64,000 bases of DNA, taken from positions 267,491-331,490 of the forward strand of contig JAQWJE010000039.1 of NCBI GenBank assembly GCA_029248525.1, written 5' to 3'. The position numbers were made by a program, and so were the translations under genes. A model generated the notes under the pieces. That model made no database searches. It had not been told where the DNA came from and saw only the letters and a list, made by a program, of their open reading frames with translations. Of this stretch, positions 50,306-59,592 are shown piece by piece (the first letter of the stretch is position 1; each line of letters starts with the position of its first letter). The stretch is from Candidatus Binatia bacterium. GTDB taxonomy: Bacteria; Desulfobacterota; Binatia; UBA12015.

Positions 50306-51415
50306 ATGGTCTATTTCTCGCATCGTCTCGCATTCGCGCTTTTTCTAAGCGTCTGTTTGCCGACAATCACGGCCTGTGAGCTCGGGGGAAAAGCGGCAAC
50401 CGAGGAATCACGCCCGCGGCCAGTCGAGACGATGTCCGTGATCACGCAAGACGTGGAGGTCACGGTTGACGCCGTCGGAAGTCTCATGGCCCGGCAATTT
50501 ATCGATCTTCGCGCGCAGGAGCCGGGGATCGTTCGGACGCTCCGCGACCCGAATGGAGCGGAGGTTTCTCGAGGAGACCTGCTTCTCCAACTGGACACGC
50601 GACAGGCCGCAGCCCAAGTCAAACTCGCCGGTGCCAATGTCGCCGAGGCAAGGGCGTCCCTGCGAAAAAACCGGCTGGCCCATGAGCGCATTGGCGCACT
50701 GCAAGGGGAGGGCGTGGCCTCCGAGCAAAGCGGGGACGACGCTCTCGCCGGACTCGAGCAAGCCCAAGCGGCCCTCGAGGTGGCTCAGGCCCGGCTCGTC
50801 GTCGCGGAGGCCGAACTCGCAGAAACTGCGATACGGGCACCTTTCACCGGCCATCTCGGGCGCTGGGAGGTCGATGAGGGCGCTTACGTCCAGACGGGCG
50901 AAATCCTCAATCGCTTGACCGATGATCGCACGTTGGAGGTCCGGTTTGCCGTCCCGGAACGCACCGCCGCAGCGCTCGCTGTGGGTCAAGCCATTCGCTT
51001 GACCGTCAGCAGCCATCCGGAGCGTGAATTTCAGGGCCGGCTCGCATTCATCGAGCCAGAAATAGATACGCAAACACGAAGTGCTCAGGCAATCGGAACA
51101 TTCGATAATCGGGACAGACTGCTGCGCTCGGGACAATTTGCACGCGTCGAGTTGGTTCTCGAGACGCGACGCGCCGGCACGCTGGTTCCCGTCACGGCCG
51201 TTCGAAAGGCCGGAGAAAAGAACTACGTATTCGTCTTCGATGATAATCGAGCGATCCCCCGCGAGGTGCTTACGGGCGTGCGTCTGGGAGAATTGCTCGA
51301 GATCCGACAGGGACTCGATGCCGGCGACGCAATCGTGCAAAATGGCCATACGACTCTTGACCTGGCGGAACCAACTCTGGTCAGGACGGTTACGGTAGAG
51401 GATACCCGCCCCTAG
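50306..51415 (+). CDS. RND efflux periplasmic adaptor (membrane fusion) lipoprotein
   Basis: 369 residues with a lipoprotein-like signal (TITAC, Cys24). HlyD/AcrA organisation: lipoyl halves (IVRTLRDPNGAEVSRGDLLLQLD and AETAIRAPFTGHLGRWEVDEGAYV), between them a helical hairpin rich in Ala and Glu (EQAQAALEVAQARLVVAEAEL), then beta-barrel and membrane-proximal domains (PVTAVRKAGEKNYVFVFDDN). It links the inner-membrane pump to an outer-membrane channel; no TolC gene is in the window. Its stop overlaps the permease start (TAGTG). Confidence 0.92.
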   Translation: MVYFSHRLAFALFLSVCLPTITACELGGKAATEESRPRPVETMSVITQDVEVTVDAVGSLMARQFIDLRAQEPGIVRTLRDPNGAEVSRGDLLLQLDTRQAAAQVKLAGANVAEARASLRKNRLAHERIGALQGEGVASEQSGDDALAGLEQAQAALEVAQARLVVAEAELAETAIRAPFTGHLGRWEVDEGAYVQTGEILNRLTDDRTLEVRFAVPERTAAALAVGQAIRLTVSSHPEREFQGRLAFIEPEIDTQTRSAQAIGTFDNRDRLLRSGQFARVELVLETRRAGTLVPVTAVRKAGEKNYVFVFDDNRAIPREVLTGVRLGELLEIRQGLDAGDAIVQNGHTTLDLAEPTLVRTVTVEDTRP

Positions 51416-54400
51416 TGTCGCCCTGGGCCCTATCGATCCGGCGGCCGGTGTTCGCTACCGTTGTCTCTCTTGCGTTGGTGCTCTTCGGCGTGATCGGCTT
51501 CAACCGACTCTCGGTCCGGGAGCTTCCAGATATCGAATTCCCGACCGTGACCATCCAGACAGTACTGCCGGGTGCGAGCCCGGAAGTTGTCGAGAAGGAG
51601 GTAACCGAAGAGCTCGAAGCCGCTGTCTCGACGGTGTCGGGGATTCGTACCTTGACCTCCGACAGCGGGGAAGAGGTCAGCAAAGTCTCGATCGAGTTCG
51701 AACTCGATCGCCCAATTGATGCCGCAGTTCAGGACGTGCGCGATCGCGTCCGAAGCGTGATTCGCTACCTGCCCGAAGAGGCCGAAGAGCCGGTCATTCG
51801 CAAGGTCGACATGGATGCGCAAGCCATCCTATGGATCTCGCTCAATGCGGACTACGAATCACTCCGTAATCTCACCTCTTACGCGGAAAACGTGCTTCAA
51901 GAGCGCTTGCAACGGCTACCGGGGGTCGGTTCCATCTATATCGGGGGCAGCAAGCGCCTGGCGATTCGCGTCGATCTTGACGCCGATCTTCTCGCCGCGC
52001 ATGGCCTCACGGTGGCGGACGTCACGTCCGCGCTGCGTTCTGAAAATGTCGAGATACCTTCCGGCCGTATCGAAGGTGCCACGCGCGAGTTTGTTGTGCA
52101 GACGGAGGGAAGTCTGACCTCGGTCGCAGCATTCAACGATCTGATTCTGCGTTCCTCTGCCGACGGCCCGATTCGTCTCGGCGAGGTGGGTCGTGCATCC
52201 GCCGGCGATGAAGGAGAACGTTCGCTGGCGAGATTTAATCTGAACCCTCATGTCTCGATCGGTATCGTCAAGCAGTCGAACGCGAACACCGTAACGGTCG
52301 CACAGGCCGCCCGCGCCGAAGTAGAAGCGATGCAGCCGTTCCTGCCGGAAGGCTACAGGCTCCAAGTCACCTACGACGGCGCAACCTTTATCGAGGAGTC
52401 GATCGGCGAAGTGCAGGGGGCCCTTGTGGTCGCGGGACTACTTGTTCTTGTCGTGATTTTCTTGTTCCTGCATTCACCTCGCAGTGCAATCATCCCGGCG
52501 CTGACCATCCCCACGTCTGTCCTCGCTACCTTCGGTGTTATTTATTTCGCAGGCTTCACACTTAACAGTCTCACTTTGCTCGCGCTGACACTGGCCATCG
52601 GTGTTGTCGTCGATGACGCGATTATCGTTCTCGAGAATGTCTATCGCTTGATGGAGAGCGGCGTCAGCCGAAGGGAAGCTGCACTCCGAGGCACCTCCGA
52701 GATTGCATTTGCGGCCATTGCCTCGACCCTGACGCTTGTGGCGGTATTTGTCCCTGTGGCCTTCATCACGGGCGTCATCGGCCGGTTCTTTTTCGAGTTC
52801 GGTGTCACCGTTGTCGTGGCAGTGGTTGTTTCTTCTCTGGTCGCGCTGACTCTTACGCCGATGCTCTGCTCCCGGTTTCTTGTCGTGCGACCGGCCAGCG
52901 GCATTCTTGCAGCGCTCGATGCGCGACTCCATAGACTCTCGCAGGCATACGCGCGCGCGCTTCGCTGGTCGTTGGGCCATCGAGGGCGTGTTGCCGGTGC
53001 GAGCGGGTTCCTGATGGTCGCGGCAGTAGGCCTCTACTTTGCTCTTGGCCAGGAATTCGTGCCACCGGAAGATCGAAGCGGATTCATGGTGATGCTCGAG
53101 ACTCCGGAAGGATCCGCCCTCGACCACCACGATCGGCTTCAATACCCCATCGAGCGTATTCTCGCCGAAATGCCGGAGATGCGCGCCTCAACCGCTTTCA
53201 TCGGTGCCGGGGGCGTGGGTTCGGTGAATCGTGGGATGATCTTTGCGCGCATGCACGCGCCGTCCGAAAGGAAACGGAGTCAGGATGAAATCCTGCGAGA
53301 ATTTCGGCAGGCAGCGGCAGAAATTCCCGGTATTCGGGTGTTCGCCACCCCGTTCTCCGGACTTTCCACAGGCAGGCGTGGTCAGGCTCTGCAATTCGTC
53401 GTCCAAAGTGAGTCGTGGGAAGACCTGACCCGAGAAAGCGAGCTTCTCGTGGCCGAGATGGCAAGGATTCCCGGCCTCGTCGGTGTCCGCTCGGACCTTG
53501 AAACCGAAAACCCACAGATCCGGGTTCGCATTGATCGGGAAAAAGCCGCCGCTCTAGGTGTCAGCGCGGCAGAAATTGCCGATACGTTGCGCATCCTCCT
53601 GGGAGGAGCACGAACCACTCGCTTCCGTCAGGGGAACGAACGCTACGAAGTCATTGTGCGCCTCGACGCGGCTCAGAGGGCTGTGCCCACGCAGTTGCAG
53701 GAGATTCACGTGCGGGCGGCGAACGGCGCACTGATCCAGTTGGCCAGCGTCACCGAAATCCAGGAGGGGGTGGGGCCGAGCAGCATTGGTCACTTCAACC
53801 GCAGTCGGTCGGTGATTCTCTCCGCCAATCTCGATGGCATACCGCTCGGCGAAGCGATCGAAGCGGTCCAGGATCTGGCCGGGCGCATGCTCCCTGCCGG
53901 ATTTGCCACGACCGTGACCGGTCAATCTCAGGAGATGGATGATGCCTTCGGGAGCTTGCGCTTTACTTTTCTGCTCGCGCTCATGGCTGTCTTTCTGGTC
54001 CTGGCAGCGCAGTTCGAGAGCTTCGTCCATCCCTTCACCATTCTATTATCGCTTCCATTGGCCATCTTCGGTGCATTTTTACTGCTCGCCTCGCTGAATA
54101 TGACCCTCAACATTTACAGTTTCATCGGGATCGTGATGCTGATCGGCCTGGTCACCAAGAACTCGATCTTGTTGGTAGATTGCACAAACAACCTGCGAGC
54201 CGGCGGGCTTTCCCGACCGGAGGCTGTAATCCAGGCGGGAACCGTCCGTATGCGCCCGATCTTGATGACGGCCATTTCTACGGTAGTCGGAATCCTCCCT
54301 GTGGCGGCCGGTCTCGGTGCGGGCGCCGAAAGTCGACGCCCGCTCGGTGTGGTCGTCGCTGGCGGGATCGCCGCGTCCACACTGCTGACGCTAATTGTGG

Positions 54401-54477
54401 TGCCGGTCTTTTACACCCTGCTTGACGATGCACGTGTATGGCTGACGCAGCGCTGGAAGCATGAGCAGGGCTCCTGA
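51415..54477 (+). CDS. RND efflux permease, HAE-1/AcrB type
   Basis: 1020 residues from GTG 51415. N-terminal SIRRPVFATVVSLALVLFG, porter domains with ELPDIEFPTVTIQTV, the TM4 proton-relay Asp pair in GVVVDDAIIVLENVY, and the TM10 Lys in GLVTKNSILLVD identify a drug-proton antiporter. The second half repeats the topology, ending with GGIAASTLLTLIVVPVFYTLLD. Exports hydrophobic or amphiphilic compounds. Its close coupling to the MFP gene means a two-gene operon that borrows an outer-membrane channel from elsewhere. Confidence 0.95.
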   Translation: MSPWALSIRRPVFATVVSLALVLFGVIGFNRLSVRELPDIEFPTVTIQTVLPGASPEVVEKEVTEELEAAVSTVSGIRTLTSDSGEEVSKVSIEFELDRPIDAAVQDVRDRVRSVIRYLPEEAEEPVIRKVDMDAQAILWISLNADYESLRNLTSYAENVLQERLQRLPGVGSIYIGGSKRLAIRVDLDADLLAAHGLTVADVTSALRSENVEIPSGRIEGATREFVVQTEGSLTSVAAFNDLILRSSADGPIRLGEVGRASAGDEGERSLARFNLNPHVSIGIVKQSNANTVTVAQAARAEVEAMQPFLPEGYRLQVTYDGATFIEESIGEVQGALVVAGLLVLVVIFLFLHSPRSAIIPALTIPTSVLATFGVIYFAGFTLNSLTLLALTLAIGVVVDDAIIVLENVYRLMESGVSRREAALRGTSEIAFAAIASTLTLVAVFVPVAFITGVIGRFFFEFGVTVVVAVVVSSLVALTLTPMLCSRFLVVRPASGILAALDARLHRLSQAYARALRWSLGHRGRVAGASGFLMVAAVGLYFALGQEFVPPEDRSGFMVMLETPEGSALDHHDRLQYPIERILAEMPEMRASTAFIGAGGVGSVNRGMIFARMHAPSERKRSQDEILREFRQAAAEIPGIRVFATPFSGLSTGRRGQALQFVVQSESWEDLTRESELLVAEMARIPGLVGVRSDLETENPQIRVRIDREKAAALGVSAAEIADTLRILLGGARTTRFRQGNERYEVIVRLDAAQRAVPTQLQEIHVRAANGALIQLASVTEIQEGVGPSSIGHFNRSRSVILSANLDGIPLGEAIEAVQDLAGRMLPAGFATTVTGQSQEMDDAFGSLRFTFLLALMAVFLVLAAQFESFVHPFTILLSLPLAIFGAFLLLASLNMTLNIYSFIGIVMLIGLVTKNSILLVDCTNNLRAGGLSRPEAVIQAGTVRMRPILMTAISTVVGILPVAAGLGAGAESRRPLGVVVAGGIAASTLLTLIVVPVFYTLLDDARVWLTQRWKHEQGS

Positions 54478-54489
54478 ACGAGGGCCCGA

Positions 54490-54984
54490 CTACTTCGATC
54501 GCGGCGGTTGAAAGGGTTTCTTCAGGCGAGGCTCGATACCGGCAGCCCGGAAGGCGTCCAACCAACCGTGACCGGCTTCGGGGAAGCTGTCGACCTCCGG
54601 CAAATAAGGTTTGAGATCAAGAACAGGTGTCTCGTTCAACAGGTCGAGACCGGCCGCACGAACCACTCCCGAAGACACATCAACTGCCACCAACTCGACA
54701 CAACTCAACCCGATCTGTGAGGGGCGATTCGGAGCGCGGGTGGCAAGAACACCCCGCTTGGGACCTCCGCGCGGTGGCTTCACCCGTGGAGCGAATCCGG
54801 TGCTCTGATGGAATAGAAAAATCACCCAGATTCGATTGAAGGATTCAAGATCGGCGAGAGCCGCTCGAAAGGGCTCCTCGACGAGGATCTCTCCCACGAC
54901 CTCCGCCGCCGCTCTAGGCTGATGAGGCGCGTCCTGTCGTAGCGACCACGCGGTCCGCGCCTGACCGATGACCTGAATCTCCAT
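54490..54984 (-). CDS. trmO: tRNA (t6A37)-N6-methyltransferase TrmO (TsaA/YaeB family)
   Basis: 164 residues. The family motif GVLATRAPNRPSQIGLSCVEL matches the TrmO core (GVFATRSPHRPNPIGLS in E. coli), and DLLNETPVLDLKPYLP is the second conserved block. TrmO methylates t6A37 of tRNA-Thr with S-adenosylmethionine. The second His/Pro positions of the core differ (APNRPSQ), so activity on the same tRNA is not certain. It converges on the RND permease and is 10 bp downstream of the deacylase. Confidence 0.86.
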   Translation of the reverse strand: MEIQVIGQARTAWSLRQDAPHQPRAAAEVVGEILVEEPFRAALADLESFNRIWVIFLFHQSTGFAPRVKPPRGGPKRGVLATRAPNRPSQIGLSCVELVAVDVSSGVVRAAGLDLLNETPVLDLKPYLPEVDSFPEAGHGWLDAFRAAGIEPRLKKPFQPPRSK

Positions 54985-54994
54985 CGATTTCTCC

Positions 54995-56746
54995 TCAGGG
55001 CCGAGCCTGCGGGCCCCTAAGCAGTTTTCCCGGGACCAAACCGGTGGGCTCGGCCATCTCCATGACCACGGCCCCCGAGACGATCTTCATATCATAGCCA
55101 TCGGCTTTCTGGAGGAGTCGCCGAGCGTCTCCCGGCAAATCGTAAGCCATTTCAGGACGGCGCAGCGCCAGTCGATCGAAATCAATCAGATTCAAATCCG
55201 CTTTATAGCCGGGCTTGATCACGCCTCGATCATGCAGTCCATAGAACGAGGCGGTATGCTGTGTGGTCCTTTGGATCGCTGTCTCGATCGGAAGACGCGC
55301 TCCGCGCTTGCGGTCGCGGACCCAATGGGTGAGCAGAAACGTTGTCAGCGAAGCGTCACAGATCAGGCCGCAATGAGCGCCCCCATCGCCCAGGCTGATC
55401 AGCGAGCGAGGATGCTCGATCATCGCACGCTGGGGTTCGAGATCATGGTTTGAATAGTTGAACAACGGCAGCAGCAGTAGCTCGCGGGCATCGTCCTTGA
55501 GCATGAACTCATAGAGGACCTCATCGGGCCGGCGACCCTCTCGGGCAGCGATGGCCGCGATGCTCTTGCTCTCGTCCGGCTCATAGTCCGGCGGATCTCC
55601 CATCGGGAAAAGCTTTGCGTAAATCGCCTCATTACCCAGCAAAAGGTCGAATCCGTTCGGATCCGCCATGCGTTCGTCGCTGAGAACCCGGGCACGGAAC
55701 TCGGGTTCGCGCATCTTCCGCGCCCGTTCGGCAAGGGGTAGATCCGCGATCTCGACAAGGGCGGGGCGGTTCATGAAGGGATTTGCGACTGTCTGGTGCC
55801 CGGCAAGAACCCCGAAAGGCCGAGCCGCGATCTGTGCGGTCACGTTCGCACCTCGAGCCGCCGACGTCTCACAACGCTCGAGGAGTTCACGCCACTGATC
55901 GGGGCGTGAATCGAATTGCAGCATCGCAAAGGAGACCGGGCAGCCAACCTCGGTCGACAGACGCTCCATCCAATCGATCTCACGGAGTGCGTCCTCGGCA
56001 TCATCGCCGGTCATATCACCCGCAGAGCCGGCGCCAGCAACTTCAAAGATCCCCCGACCGACATCCTGCAGAGCGCGCGCGATCCCGAAAAGCTCGTCAT
56101 CCTGGGCGAACGTCCCCGGAACAGGCTCGCCGTCTACCGCTCGATGGCCCAGAGTTCTGGAAGTCGAGAATCCGAAAGCGCCAGCCTCGAGGCCCTCGCG
56201 CACCAGAACCCGCATACGCTCGATATCGACATCCGTGGCCGCCTCGTTGCGCGCACCCCGATCGCCCATCACGTAAGCTCGCACAGCTCCGTGAGGAACG
56301 TGGGTACCCACATCCATCCCCAACGGCACCCGGTCGAGAGCGTCCAGGTATTCCGGAAACGTTTCCCAATTCCATTCGATCCCCTCGGACAATGCAGCCC
56401 CGGGGATATCCTCGACGCCTTCCATCAAGCCGATCAACCACTCACGCCGATCCGGACTCGCCGGGGCAAAACCCACTCCGCAATTCCCGAAAATCGTTGT
56501 CGTCACCCCGTGCCACCCTGATGGGAGCATATGAGGGTCCCAGGTAGCCTGGGCGTCGTAGTGAGTATGAATGTCAACAAACCCCGGAGTCAGAAGTCGC
56601 CCGCCAGCGTCAATTTCGCGCCGGGCCGGACCCTCTACCTCACCGACATGGGTGATTGCTTGCCCGGAGATCGCGACGTCGCCATGGAACTCGGGGGCAC
56701 CGGTACCGTCGACAATTCTTGCGTTACGAATGACAAGATCATGCAT
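54995..56746 (-). CDS. N-acyl-D-amino-acid deacylase-like amidohydrolase
   Basis: 583 residues from ATG 56746, giving MHDLVIRNARIVDGTGAP, the standard start of the family; a longer frame to 56827 is not supported. Metal-site HxH is in GFVDIHTHYDAQATWDP, with later GDGGAHCGLICD providing the Asp; LIDFDRLALRRP near the end is the typical composite-domain strand. Family members hydrolyse N-acyl-D-amino acids or cyclic amides. It is divergent from the racemase gene (103 bp), so a shared regulation of acyl compounds is possible but unproven. Confidence 0.88.
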   Translation of the reverse strand: MHDLVIRNARIVDGTGAPEFHGDVAISGQAITHVGEVEGPARREIDAGGRLLTPGFVDIHTHYDAQATWDPHMLPSGWHGVTTTIFGNCGVGFAPASPDRREWLIGLMEGVEDIPGAALSEGIEWNWETFPEYLDALDRVPLGMDVGTHVPHGAVRAYVMGDRGARNEAATDVDIERMRVLVREGLEAGAFGFSTSRTLGHRAVDGEPVPGTFAQDDELFGIARALQDVGRGIFEVAGAGSAGDMTGDDAEDALREIDWMERLSTEVGCPVSFAMLQFDSRPDQWRELLERCETSAARGANVTAQIAARPFGVLAGHQTVANPFMNRPALVEIADLPLAERARKMREPEFRARVLSDERMADPNGFDLLLGNEAIYAKLFPMGDPPDYEPDESKSIAAIAAREGRRPDEVLYEFMLKDDARELLLLPLFNYSNHDLEPQRAMIEHPRSLISLGDGGAHCGLICDASLTTFLLTHWVRDRKRGARLPIETAIQRTTQHTASFYGLHDRGVIKPGYKADLNLIDFDRLALRRPEMAYDLPGDARRLLQKADGYDMKIVSGAVVMEMAEPTGLVPGKLLRGPQARP

Positions 56747-56849
56747 AGGCGCAACCTGCCACGGACTTTGGCCGGACGCCAGCCGTGAATCTTCTGATAT
56801 TGCAGGTTCGCTCAGAACTTGGTTCACCCAGACTCAAGGAGATTGCGAC

Positions 56850-57989
56850 ATGAGCGGACCTTTGAGCGGATTCAAGATCATCGAAATGGCCGGAATCGGC
56901 CCCGGACCTTTTTGTGGAATGATGCTGTCGGACCTCGGCGCCGAGATTCTTCGGATTGATCGGGCCGACAAGGTCCGCCCGGATGCGCAGCCCAACAAGG
57001 AATTGCTGGCGCGGGGACGAAAAAGTGTCGGCGTGAATCTCAAGACGCCCGAGGGTGTCGAGTTGGTGATGCGGCTGCTGGAAAACGCTGATGGCCTGAT
57101 CGAAGGTTATCGGCCCGGTGTGATGGAAAGGCTGGGCTTGGGCCCCGAGGCTTGCCTCGCGCGTAGTCCCCGGCTGGTCTACGGACGCATGACGGGCTGG
57201 GGCCAGGATGGGCCGATGGCTCAGGCCGCCGGTCACGATATCAATTATATCGCTCTGGCCGGTGCTCTGGAACCAATCGGCCGGCGTGGTGAAGCACCTG
57301 TACCGCCACTCAATCTGGTCGGAGATTTTGGCGGCGGGGGAATGCTGCTCGCCTACGGAATGGTCTGCGGGATGCTGGAGACATCCAGATCAGGACAGGG
57401 GCAAGTCGTGGATGCGGCGATGGTCGATGGAGCCGCATCCTTGATGAGTATCATCAACGGGATGCGCCAGATCGGATTTTGGCAGGAAGAGCGAGGCACC
57501 AATCTCCTCGATACCGGCGCTTTTTACTACGATGTCTACGAGTGCAAGGATGGCAAGTATATCTCCATCGGAGCTCTCGAGCCCCAATTCTATGCAATCA
57601 TGCTGGAGAAGCTGGAATTAACGGCCGATGATTTCCCCAACCAGCACGACCGAGAGCAATGGCCGGCTGCCAAGGCCAAGATCGCGGCGATCTGGAAAAC
57701 TCGCACGCGGGCCGAGTGGTGCGATATCTTCGAGGGTAGCGATGCCTGCTTCGCACCCGTCCTCTCCATGTCGGAGGCTCCTGACCATCCCCATATGCAA
57801 GCGCGGAAAACCTTTGTCGAACGGGACGGCCTCATTCAAGCCGCTCCTTCGCCTCGCTTTTCGAGAACCCCTGGCGAAATTCAGGGCCCACCGGTGAACC
57901 CCGGTGAGCATACCCGCGAGGCGCTACAGGAGTGGGGGATCTCGGCCGAGGATATTCAGGATCTCGAGAGCGCCAAGGCCATCGCCTGA
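56850..57989 (+). CDS. Alpha-methylacyl-CoA racemase (CaiB/BaiF family)
   Basis: 379 residues from ATG 56850, with AAGGAG 8 nt upstream; an in-frame upstream extension is antisense to the deacylase. Family III CoA-transferase fold, but the AMACR catalytic residues are visible: His129 (AAGHDINYIALAGAL), Asp159 (NLVGDFGGGGM) and Glu244 (GALEPQFYA), each shifted by +3 from M. tuberculosis MCR His126/Asp156/Glu241. The enzyme racemises (2R)/(2S)-methylacyl-CoA, needed for branched-chain lipid or sterol side-chain catabolism. Confidence 0.92.
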   Translation: MSGPLSGFKIIEMAGIGPGPFCGMMLSDLGAEILRIDRADKVRPDAQPNKELLARGRKSVGVNLKTPEGVELVMRLLENADGLIEGYRPGVMERLGLGPEACLARSPRLVYGRMTGWGQDGPMAQAAGHDINYIALAGALEPIGRRGEAPVPPLNLVGDFGGGGMLLAYGMVCGMLETSRSGQGQVVDAAMVDGAASLMSIINGMRQIGFWQEERGTNLLDTGAFYYDVYECKDGKYISIGALEPQFYAIMLEKLELTADDFPNQHDREQWPAAKAKIAAIWKTRTRAEWCDIFEGSDACFAPVLSMSEAPDHPHMQARKTFVERDGLIQAAPSPRFSRTPGEIQGPPVNPGEHTREALQEWGISAEDIQDLESAKAIA

Positions 57990-57993
57990 AATC

Positions 57994-58518
57994 TCAAATC
58001 AAAAGCTCGAGAAAAAAATTGCCGGGCACGTCCGCGGCGCCGGGCTCACCGCGAAAACCCCGTCGGCGGTAGAGTCGGCGGGCAGGGCCGTTATCTTCGC
58101 GAACTTCCAGAGACACTTTCACACAACCGCGCTGCTCGGCCTCACGTGCAACGCAGCGCAGCAACTCGCTCGCTACGCCTCGTTGCCGAAAGGAGCTGTC
58201 GACCCAAAGGTCGTGGATATTCACGACACCGGCGGCTGCGAACGTGGACAGACTTCGCAAGCAGATAGCCAGCCCGACATACACCTCACCCACAGACGCG
58301 AGCAGCACAAACGCACCGGCAGAAGATGCGACAAGCTCCACCGCCTGCAGGGCCGTGCCCTCGTCGGCTTGCTTCCCGGCAAGTGCCTCGGAAGTATAGG
58401 ACGCCAAAAGCTGCGCGACCTCTCGGCGTTCGTCTTTCTCGGACAACCGAGCCTCGCGCACGACACAGGCCGGGCCCGGCGGAACTTTCGGAGCAAGATG
58501 TTTGAAGGTTCTTGTCAT
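57994..58518 (-). CDS. GNAT-family N-acetyltransferase
   Basis: 174 residues. The acetyl-CoA motif VDSSFRQRGVASELLRCVAREAEQRG (motif A) and VSLEVREDNGPARRLYRRRGF (motif B) are classic. The N-terminal MTRTFKHLAPKVPPGP is an unstructured leader. Substrate unknown: amine, protein N-terminus or antibiotic are all possible. Only 4 bp separate its 3' end from that of the convergent racemase. Confidence 0.9.
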   Translation of the reverse strand: MTRTFKHLAPKVPPGPACVVREARLSEKDERREVAQLLASYTSEALAGKQADEGTALQAVELVASSAGAFVLLASVGEVYVGLAICLRSLSTFAAAGVVNIHDLWVDSSFRQRGVASELLRCVAREAEQRGCVKVSLEVREDNGPARRLYRRRGFRGEPGAADVPGNFFLELLI

Positions 58519-58662
58519 GGTCTGCCTGGCCAGAATCGGTCGGCTTCCGTTGAGCCCTCAGGGCACAGCCGGAGCCGCCGCCCACACTATTCCCCGAATC
58601 ATCGGTTGCGTCGAGGGGCCGGAGGCGTTTCGTGATTTTAAAGATCCTGAGGGCTAGGGTGC

Positions 58663-59583
58663 ATGATCGTGAGTGAGCGAATACCCGTCACTGTTTTAGG
58701 TGGTTTTCTTGGCAGCGGAAAGACAACCCTGCTCAATCGCCTGCTCCATGAGGCGCATGGCTACAAGATCGCGGTTGTCGTTAACGAGTTTGGAGAAGTC
58801 GGAATCGACGGGGCTCGTGTGTCCGGAGCCGAACGATTCGTCGAATTGGACAATGGTTGTCTCTGTTGCTCGATCAATGAAGACCTTCAGGAAACCCTGC
58901 TTGAACTTCAACAATTTGGTGGATTCGACCATCTGATCCTCGAGACCACGGGACTCGCCGACCCACTGCCGGTGGGCTGGACCCTGAGCCGCGAGCGTCT
59001 GGTCGATTATTATCGACTCGATTGTCTGATGACGGTTGTCGATGCTCTGAACCTCGAAGCTGCTCTCGCTGAAGCACCGGAGGCCGAGATGCAGATTGAC
59101 CGGGCCGACCTGCTGATCCTGAATAAAATTGACCTTGTGGAAGATGCGGAAGCGCGCACGGTCGACAGAATTCGCTCCATCAACGCTCGCGCTCCGATTT
59201 TCCCGGCAGAACGCGGCAACATTCCCTTTGAGGTGTTGCTGGCGGCGTCACCTGGTGAGTCGCGCAAGCTGCCAGGCGAAGTCGTTGATCAACATCAGGC
59301 CTCTTTCGAGACCTGGACCTTCCGGACCGACCGAGTCCTCTCCGACGAGGCCCTCGAAGATTTCCTTTACGAATCTCCGCAAGGCGTCTATCGCCTCAAA
59401 GGCATCGTCCGCACGGACGGGGATTCCGATTGGACATTCTTCAGCTCTGTTGCGGGAAGGTTCGAGATGGAAGCGCATGGGGGCCCCACGCCGGAAACCG
59501 GAGCGATCGTATTTATCGGGAAATCCCTTGATCGGGTCGCCCTCGAAGCGCGTTGCGAGGGATTGATCCTCAGCGGAGGGTGA
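58663..59583 (+). CDS. COG0523/CobW-family GTPase (metal chaperone)
   Basis: 306 residues. P-loop [14 protein letters not shown], the metal-binding CLCC motif in [16 protein letters not shown], guanine specificity [10 protein letters not shown] and a C-terminal CobW_C domain ([21 protein letters not shown]). COG0523 proteins use GTP to deliver Zn, Co or Fe to client proteins. Zinc-type (ZagA/ZigA) and nitrile-hydratase-type members look alike; no Zur site was found, so the metal is unresolved. Divergent from the GNAT gene. Confidence 0.9.
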   Translation: MIVSERIPVTVLGGFLGSGKTTLLNRLLHEAHGYKIAVVVNEFGEVGIDGARVSGAERFVELDNGCLCCSINEDLQETLLELQQFGGFDHLILETTGLADPLPVGWTLSRERLVDYYRLDCLMTVVDALNLEAALAEAPEAEMQIDRADLLILNKIDLVEDAEARTVDRIRSINARAPIFPAERGNIPFEVLLAASPGESRKLPGEVVDQHQASFETWTFRTDRVLSDEALEDFLYESPQGVYRLKGIVRTDGDSDWTFFSSVAGRFEMEAHGGPTPETGAIVFIGKSLDRVALEARCEGLILSGG

Positions 59584-59592
59584 AACCGGCGA